NCBI GenBank assembly: GCA_963210315.1
Contig: OY723321.1
Coordinates: 744,001-808,000 of the forward strand
From: Rhynchopus euleeides
Lineage: Eukaryota > Euglenozoa > Diplonemea > Diplonemida > Diplonemidae
Length of the DNA stretch: 64,000 bases
Direction of reading: 5' to 3'
Shown: positions 58,201-64,000 of the stretch, piece by piece
Layout of the letters: each line of letters begins with the position of its first letter
Numbering within the stretch: the stretch's first letter is position 1
Notes under the pieces: model-generated
Databases searched by the model: none
The model's input: the letters and a program-made list of their open reading frames with translations, nothing else
Told to the model about the DNA's origin: nothing
Translations under genes and position numbers: made by a program

Positions 58201-61200
58201 GTGCAGACCATCGTGAAGACGTCGACGATTAACGGGGCGAGTGTCACACCCTCTGAAAGGGCCTGGACCTTCCAATCCTCGCTGGTCACAGCCTCAAAGC
58301 AGACGTGGAGTGGGTGCAACGAAGGCGGGTTTCTGATTGTACACAAGATGTCCCCCTCAAAGCGCCTGGGTGGCGCGGTGCTGCTCCCAACTTCTCTGGA
58401 TAGCGCATTCCAGACGCCTTCCATCCCCGACACCGTGCGGACGAACCAGGGTGTCGCGACGGTGTGGCTCGAGCTGACCGAACCCTGCGAGAGCTGCACT
58501 GTGGAGCTGAACCTCTGCTACACCACCGCCACCTCTGTGAAGGACTGCTTCGCTGACCCGGAGGGCGATCTCAACCAGTCGCCCCCCTTTGCAGAGCGGA
58601 CGAAGCTGACGAAGCCTTTCACAGTGCGGAAGCCCCAGGCAGACAAAGTCCATGTCCTGGAGCAGTCCAAGCCGAAGCTCGCTGCGGACGGAAGCATCAG
58701 CGTCGGCGAAACCTTCACAACATCATTCGAGACTGTGCAGTCTTTCTCAAAATGGTCTCTCCCGGTGCCCGGTTCAAAGTCCCGTGTGTGGGTCGCGTCG
58801 AAGTGGGTCCACCAAAACCGTGGCGATGCCACAAAACCCAACGTCGTACGCTACGGCAGCGGCGGGTTCATCTCCGCAGGCCTTGCCAGCAAGGGTGTGC
58901 GGTGCGGCGTGCAGCCCGAGGACATGGTGGCTGCATCGCGCCGGGGGGCAAGCCTCTCCAACCAGGCAGACCTCATCAAGTTCTTCTTCACACGCCCCTG
59001 CAGTGCCTGCGAGGTGTGGTACTACTATGAGATTGACGGCCCTGACGGGAAGCTCCTGCACTCTGGCAGCTTCCCACAGCGCCAGGTGACATCCGTGAGC
59101 GGGGAGGTGGTGATCGGGAGCGTGCTGACCTTCCACATCCGCACCTGCGGGGAGCTGTGGCTGCTGGCAGGGGTGCCCCCGGTTGCGGTGCAGAGGAGGC
59201 GCCCCTTCTCCCTCACGGCGTGGCGCGTCGACACCAACCACAACCCCGCTTGGACGGGGAGCGACCTTGCCTCCATCGCAGTCGACGACGCCGCCTCGCA
59301 GGGCAACGGCGGCGGGGGTGCCATGCACGTCTCCTCCCCCTCGTCCCCCGGGACGCGCGACACCCCCGCGGTGAACGGGACAGCCACGGTCCGCATGGCA
59401 TTCTCACGCGCCTGCTACTCCTGCGCAGTCCGGTTTGCGGTGAAGATCCACGAATTCACAGTCCTCACGCAGGCCACGCAGCTGCTGCTCATCCCTCTCA
59501 ACGCCTCCACGACGCAGCTCCTCACTGCCGCAGCATCGCGGGCCAGGTGGAACTTCGAGGTGTACGCAGCAGACGACTTCGGTGACAGGGCTTTCAGCGC
59601 CGGTGGGCCCACACCCCTCGCCTGGCGTGCACTCTATAGTGGACAGGCCGTCAGGAAGGCCCTAGGGATTTCCGCCAAGCTTCTGCCCTACAACGCGAAG
59701 GATGTCACCTCGATGATGTTCAACAGCAGGCGGACCGACTTCAGCCTGAAGACGCCTGCCCCTGCCCTGCAGGTGCTGACAGGCGGTGTGATGTACGACG
59801 GGATCCCCCAGGATGAGCAGGCCTTGGATGCACTTGCTTCCGGGGGCACCCCGCAGCACACCGAAGCGCCTGGTCTGATCAGCTTCGAGGTGTCGGGTGA
59901 CCCAAGCCCCGCGTTCCGACCGCAGCTCCTCTACGATGGCATCGAACTCCCTGTTCGCACTGTGGAGGGGCTACTTCCTCCTGTGCTGAGGTGGACGGTG
60001 CCACCAACTCGGTTTGTCACAACGCTGCCCACCATCGCGACTGTGAAGCAGGGCGACGTCCTCCCGGTGACGGTCTTCGCGCTTGGGAAGAAGCCTGGTG
60101 AGGAGCTCCTCAACACGACGTACCACCTCAGCACCGCTGACCCGGCGGGTGGGGGTGGGGTGACGCTAACGGTGGATTGCGGCAGGGAGTGCCCCGACTG
60201 CAGGATCCTGCTCCCGAGGCCTGAGAGCGTGAATGCCACCTCCGTCTCCCACTTCGCCGCGTTTGCCAACGGGATGGCCGAGTTTCAGATCAGGATACGG
60301 AGCAACGGGGGGCGTGAGTCCGCGGCATGCGACCTCCGCGTCACATCCGATGCACCGGAGTTCGCAGCTGCCGACCCACAGAGGAGCACGCTGAGCGTCC
60401 TCCCCGTCTCGCTGGTGAAGTGGACCTTCGTCTCCTCGAATGACCTCTCCGTCACGCAGCAGCCGACCGACATCGTCGCGCATGCCTCTGCCGCATACAA
60501 CACATCTGTGGACGTCGTCCTCCAAGCCTGGGATGCATTCTTCAACCCCAAGTCATGGGTTGTGGGCGTGTCTGGCCCCTTCAACAACATCGCCTTCGAC
60601 CTGGACCCCCCAGGGTGCTTCGTCTGTGAAACCGACGGCTGCCCCACCCAGGTCCTGGGTGACAATGCGAAGTCCATCCCGCCTTACGGCTCGCAGCTGG
60701 GCATGCGGGGATACTTCACAGTGGCGAGCAACTCCACGGTGTGCACCATCTTGGGTGTCAGCGGCCTCCCTGGCCCGACGGAGGCACCGCAGACCCTCCG
60801 TGTCTCCGTGCAGTCCCCCGAGATGCTGAGGGTGCTGCCCTGGGTGCCTGGATCGGGTGTTGGGGTGTACAACTTCTCCAACCTTCAGGGCAGGACAGGG
60901 TTTGGCGCTGCGGCGATGGTTGCCGGGCACCCCGCTGTCATCCGCATCGAGATAGCAGACGCGCAGCGGAAGCGGGTTGAGGGAGACCACTTCACAAAAG
61001 TCGCGCTCTCCGGAATGCGGGACTGGGGCGCAGGAGGTGTCGAATTCCTCACCACAGAGTCCACAGCGAGGAACGGCGTTGCAGAGTTTCTCCTCTCCTC
61101 CCTCGCCCCGACTGTCCTCCCGGACTGCTCGCTTGACTCCAACAGCACACAGCTGGGGCCATGCCCGCACTACAACTGGACATTCTCCGCAGCGGCCCTC

Positions 61201-63397
61201 CTGGGAGTCCAGCGGAAACGCGTCGAGCTCCTCGACATAGGACCCCTCTATGTAGTCCGCAGGTCCAACCGCCTCCAGATAGACATCAACACACTCAACC
61301 CTATGGACCCTGATTACGACGTCTCGTGGCAGCCCCTGGGGGAACGCACCCCAGGTCTGTCCGGTGAGGGTTCTGCCATGGCATTTCCTTGGGTGTGGGG
61401 GTATCCCTTCTATCTGAGGGTCACTGCGGCGGATTCGTATTCCCCGGGGGACTGTGCGGGGTATCGGATAAGCCAGCAGTGCCAGATTCACGCGGGGTGC
61501 TCCTGGTTCAACCAGACGAGTTGTGTCGGAACCCCGCTCCCGCAGCAGCCGCTGGATAGGGAGGACCCGGGGTTCAGCGCCATGGTTTTGATGAAACCTG
61601 CGGCAATCCCCTGCGACATGTTCGACGTGAACCCCTCTGTGAAGACCCAGGGGTGCACAGCTGAGGGGATGTGTGAATATTCCCGTCTCCCCGCCTGTGG
61701 GATGAACGGTTATATCTCGAAGGGGACCACGCTGTCGCAGCAGCAGGAGCTGCTCCTCTCGCAAGGGGGCGACACCATGGGCCCCCTGGAGTACGTCGGG
61801 AGGGATGGCGCGGATGGGCGTACCTCCCGCATCACGTTTGCATCGCATGACCTGTTCACCCCTGCGGCTGGGCTGCCGCCGCGCGTCTTCTCCGCCACCC
61901 TGCTCTTCCAGAAGATCGCGGGGTTCACGGTGGTCGGGTCTGCCTGTGCAGGCGGGGTGTGCATGCTGCCGGAGGGGGTGTTCCGACCTATCAACAGATA
62001 CCTCAACCCGCTGAAGCCGGAGGAGGTTACGGTGTTCAAACGGGCGGCGGTGTATACGCCGTTCAACCTGAGCATCGCTGTGGTGGATAGGTTTGGTAAG
62101 CTCCTTGTTGGGGATAGCGTGACACGGCTCCGGATCCAGGTTGGGTGTGTCTTTGGAGATCGCGCGTTTTCCGCCGGCGTGCTGAGCGGGCTGACGAATG
62201 AGGTGATCTCGCGTCCCCCAGGGTGGGATACGCAGCGTGTGGTGCGTGGGGCGGCCGTGTTTACCGACATCGGGTTCAGGGGGCTGTGCTCCAACGCCTC
62301 GATTTTGATCCTCTGCAACACATCCAGTGAGACGGACCCCCATGGGACATGCGCTGCCACCAGGATGCGCACGGAGTACTTCGAGGTGGGCGACTCGTCT
62401 GCAGCAGAGCCCACCCCGGTGCCCACGCCTGTGCCGGTGGACACGTCAGGTCTGCCTCGGCTGGTGGTGGGGATCGGCCCGGTGGAGCTTGCAGCCTTCG
62501 GCAATGCTGAGAAGGCGAAATTTGAAGCATCGGTTCGGACGGACTTCATCCGGGAGTCGGGACGGGAGCTTCATGTCTACCTCCGGTACGCCTGCTCGCT
62601 GAGTGTGGAGAATGCACAGGTGGGCATCACCATCCAGGACAAGGCTGACCCAAACATCTGCAAGCAGTGGGGCCGCCCAGCAGGCGCTGCTGAGCGTGAT
62701 GCTGCTGTGCTGAACTCCGCAGTCTGCGTCTCGGGATGCACTAGTGTGGTATGATTTTGTGTTCCTTGTGGGTGTATCAAGGTAGCTTTGTTGTGCCTGT
62801 GTTGGGCTTCATCTGCTTACTATTTTGTGCCCTGCACCCGAGGGTGCTGTTTTCCGCACCCCAACTCCACACGCAGGTTGAGTTTGAGGTGAATGTAACA
62901 TCGCAGAAGGGAGCTAACGATAACCTAGACCCTGTGTGGCAGGACAGGCTGTCCACCTTTGCAGAGACAATGCTGACGAGTAACCATTCGGATTTCCGCA
63001 CCTCCTTCCCGGAGGCGGACACCAAAGGTATGCCCCAATACGCTGTCACACCAAAGAAAAGCGTTTGCAAAAAAAATCAAGCAATCTCTCGCTATTTGTG
63101 CCCCCCATTTTGTAGAACACCAAGTTTCACCCCCCACCCCCTCCCTGGAAACCACACACCGCACCCACAGTGACCCTTGTGAAGGTGTACGCACCCACCA
63201 CGGAGGCCCCACCCAGCGGAGGGCCTGTCGTGGAGACACCCGTTCCCACGGTTTTCAATCAGACAACGAGGGCACCCCGGACTAGGTCTCCATCTACGCC
63301 ACAGCCTTCTGTGTTTGTGCCCTTGGCAGGGGCGCGCCTCTCCCCGTCTCTGGCCCTAACCGCCCTGTGCCTGATGCTCTGGCCCTTGTGCTGCTAG
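49207..63397 (+). CDS. Giant (4,639 aa) surface protein with signal peptide, repeat modules and probable GPI tail
   Basis: Exons 49207-62748, 62877-63027 and 63171-63397, with donors GTATGA and GTATGC, join in frame. The start is set at the ATG giving a signal peptide (WRWVFVAATLLAEGGLPAGGA); the frame stays open upstream but is not protein-like. Residues about 28-110 are a Ser/Thr repeat (SESITLPTATDTLTGT type). From there to about residue 1720 a module recurs. Each copy has a strand such as DLLRVVPHGDTC or ALKIVPTDHAC and ends in Y-x-V-C-Y-x..W (YDVCYSS, WYVCYRK, YRVCFRQ, YKICYKQ, YKLCVKT, YMVCYRI, YKLCLYK), at least eight copies. The middle and C-terminal parts hold further beta-rich, Cys-containing domains and many N-X-S/T sites. 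A short Cys-rich PSI-like stretch (CQIHAGCSWFNQTSC) lies near 61483-61530. The protein ends with a Thr/Pro stalk and a hydrophobic tail (SPSLALTALCLMLWPLCC), typical of GPI attachment. Likely an extracellular coat or adhesion protein. Confidence 0.82.
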
Positions 63398-63649
63398 CCT
63401 TCCGGCTGGCCACAGGGGAACCCAGCTGCCCTGCTACGTGAGTTATACGAAGGTGTTCTGCGCCAGATCCTCCACCTCCACCCACCCACCCACCCACCCA
63501 CCCCCCCTTCGCACTGCCAGCATAGCCACCACCACCACCCCTTGTTCCCATGCGCCCCCCTGCTCCCTATCGTCGTGTTGCGACGGGGCGTCACCTTTGG
63601 CTTGCCACAGGAGTGGGTGTGTGGGTGAGACCCTCGGTACCGTACAGCA
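63398..63649. other. Spacer before the last gene
   Basis: Contains a CCCA/CCAC repeat near 63476-63507 and the sequence ACCGTACAG (AG at 63646-63647) 2 nt before the next start. Confidence 0.5.
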
Positions 63650-64000
63650 ATGCCATCATGGGCTCCGCTGCCGGAGTTTGACGCTGCCTCTCTGAGCCTG
63701 GAGAAGATGCAGGAGCTGGCAAAGGGGCTGCAGCCGTTTGCGCTGACCGGCGTGTCGTGGGAGGGGGACGGCGTGTGGAAGGACACGGCGCAGATGTTCT
63801 CCCTCCTCAAGAAGCACGACTCCGGTGTGTGCACGGCTGAGATGATGCTCGGCGAGCCCTCTGACATGACGTCTGACTTCGTCGACAGCGCGACCGACGA
63901 GCTCCCCCTCTCCGAAGCCCTGTCCCTCCTCAGCACAGAACTGGGCAGCAGCACCCCTGCCTCGGTGTATATGAAGTACGCCCTGATGTCCCCCGAGCTG
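63650..64000 (+). CDS. 5' part of an unknown protein, continues past window
   Basis: Open for 117 codons from ATG to the end of the window with G/C-biased third positions. It begins MPSWAPLPEFDAASLSLEKM and continues with acidic, helix-prone sequence (WKDTAQMFSLLKKHDSG, SEALSLLSTELGSS). There is no signal peptide, so it is probably cytosolic. The family is not recognisable from this fragment. Confidence 0.7.
   Translation, partial: MPSWAPLPEFDAASLSLEKMQELAKGLQPFALTGVSWEGDGVWKDTAQMFSLLKKHDSGVCTAEMMLGEPSDMTSDFVDSATDELPLSEALSLLSTELGSSTPASVYMKYALMSPEL

Noticed and set aside
60553-62343. 596-codon minus-strand open frame
   Set aside because: Antisense shadow of the giant surface-protein exon, which has signal peptide, repeats and consistent codon bias.

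Overview
The window is nuclear DNA of a single-celled eukaryote. Genes are interrupted by introns with GT...AG ends, a spliced cytosolic ribosomal protein gene (eL6/RPL6) is present twice, and there are eukaryotic families (Dcp2, TYW5-type JmjC, doublecortin-like, GPI-anchored surface proteins). Coding sequence is GC-rich with G or C at most third positions. Spacers are full of long C or G homopolymers. I cannot fix the lineage. All intact genes lie on the + strand. Most start codons sit a few bases to a few tens of bases after a pyrimidine tract ending in AG. A short Lys/Ala-rich protein resembles a linker histone without globular domain. Together these recall groups with spliced-leader trans-splicing (for example Euglenozoa), but this is inference.

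Layout: 1-1.5 kb, tandem RPL6 genes, the first cut by the window edge. 2.3-3.1 kb, a short terminal-inverted-repeat (TIR) element. 3.65-7.36 kb, a four-exon multi-pass membrane protein of 986 aa. 7.97-8.5 kb, hairpin-rich DNA that may encode structured RNA. 8.9-17.6 kb, a giant Kelch/LRR/coiled-coil protein with beta-sandwich-like repeats. 19.8-21.7 kb, a Dcp2 homologue whose Nudix catalytic glutamates are replaced. 22.7-24.5 kb, two abutting TIR elements, one with 465-bp arms. 27.2-29.6 kb, a single-exon fusion of a TYW5-like tRNA-wybutosine hydroxylase with a short-chain dehydrogenase. 30.2-30.5 kb, another TIR element. 30.7-31.6 kb, an EGF-type type I surface protein. 31.6-38.7 kb, a gene desert with a reverse-transcriptase relic and a 146-bp CT microsatellite. 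38.7-39.0 kb, the Lys/Ala-rich protein. 41.1-45.3 kb, an island poor in homopolymers holding a frameshifted minus-strand gene, an orphan ORF and eroded coding fragments. 45.9-48.6 kb, a doublecortin-like protein with a PP1-docking-type motif. 49.2-63.4 kb, a three-exon 4,639-aa surface protein with signal peptide and likely GPI tail. 63.65 kb to the end, the 5' part of another gene.

The genes are not an operon. They mix housekeeping functions (ribosome, mRNA decapping family, tRNA modification) with very large cytoskeletal or surface proteins. The parts most worth following are the catalytically degenerate Dcp2, the TYW5-SDR fusion, the family of small TIR elements in G/C tracts, the uniform GTAT intron donors with acceptor-like signals before start codons, and the hairpin-rich candidate RNA locus at 8 kb.
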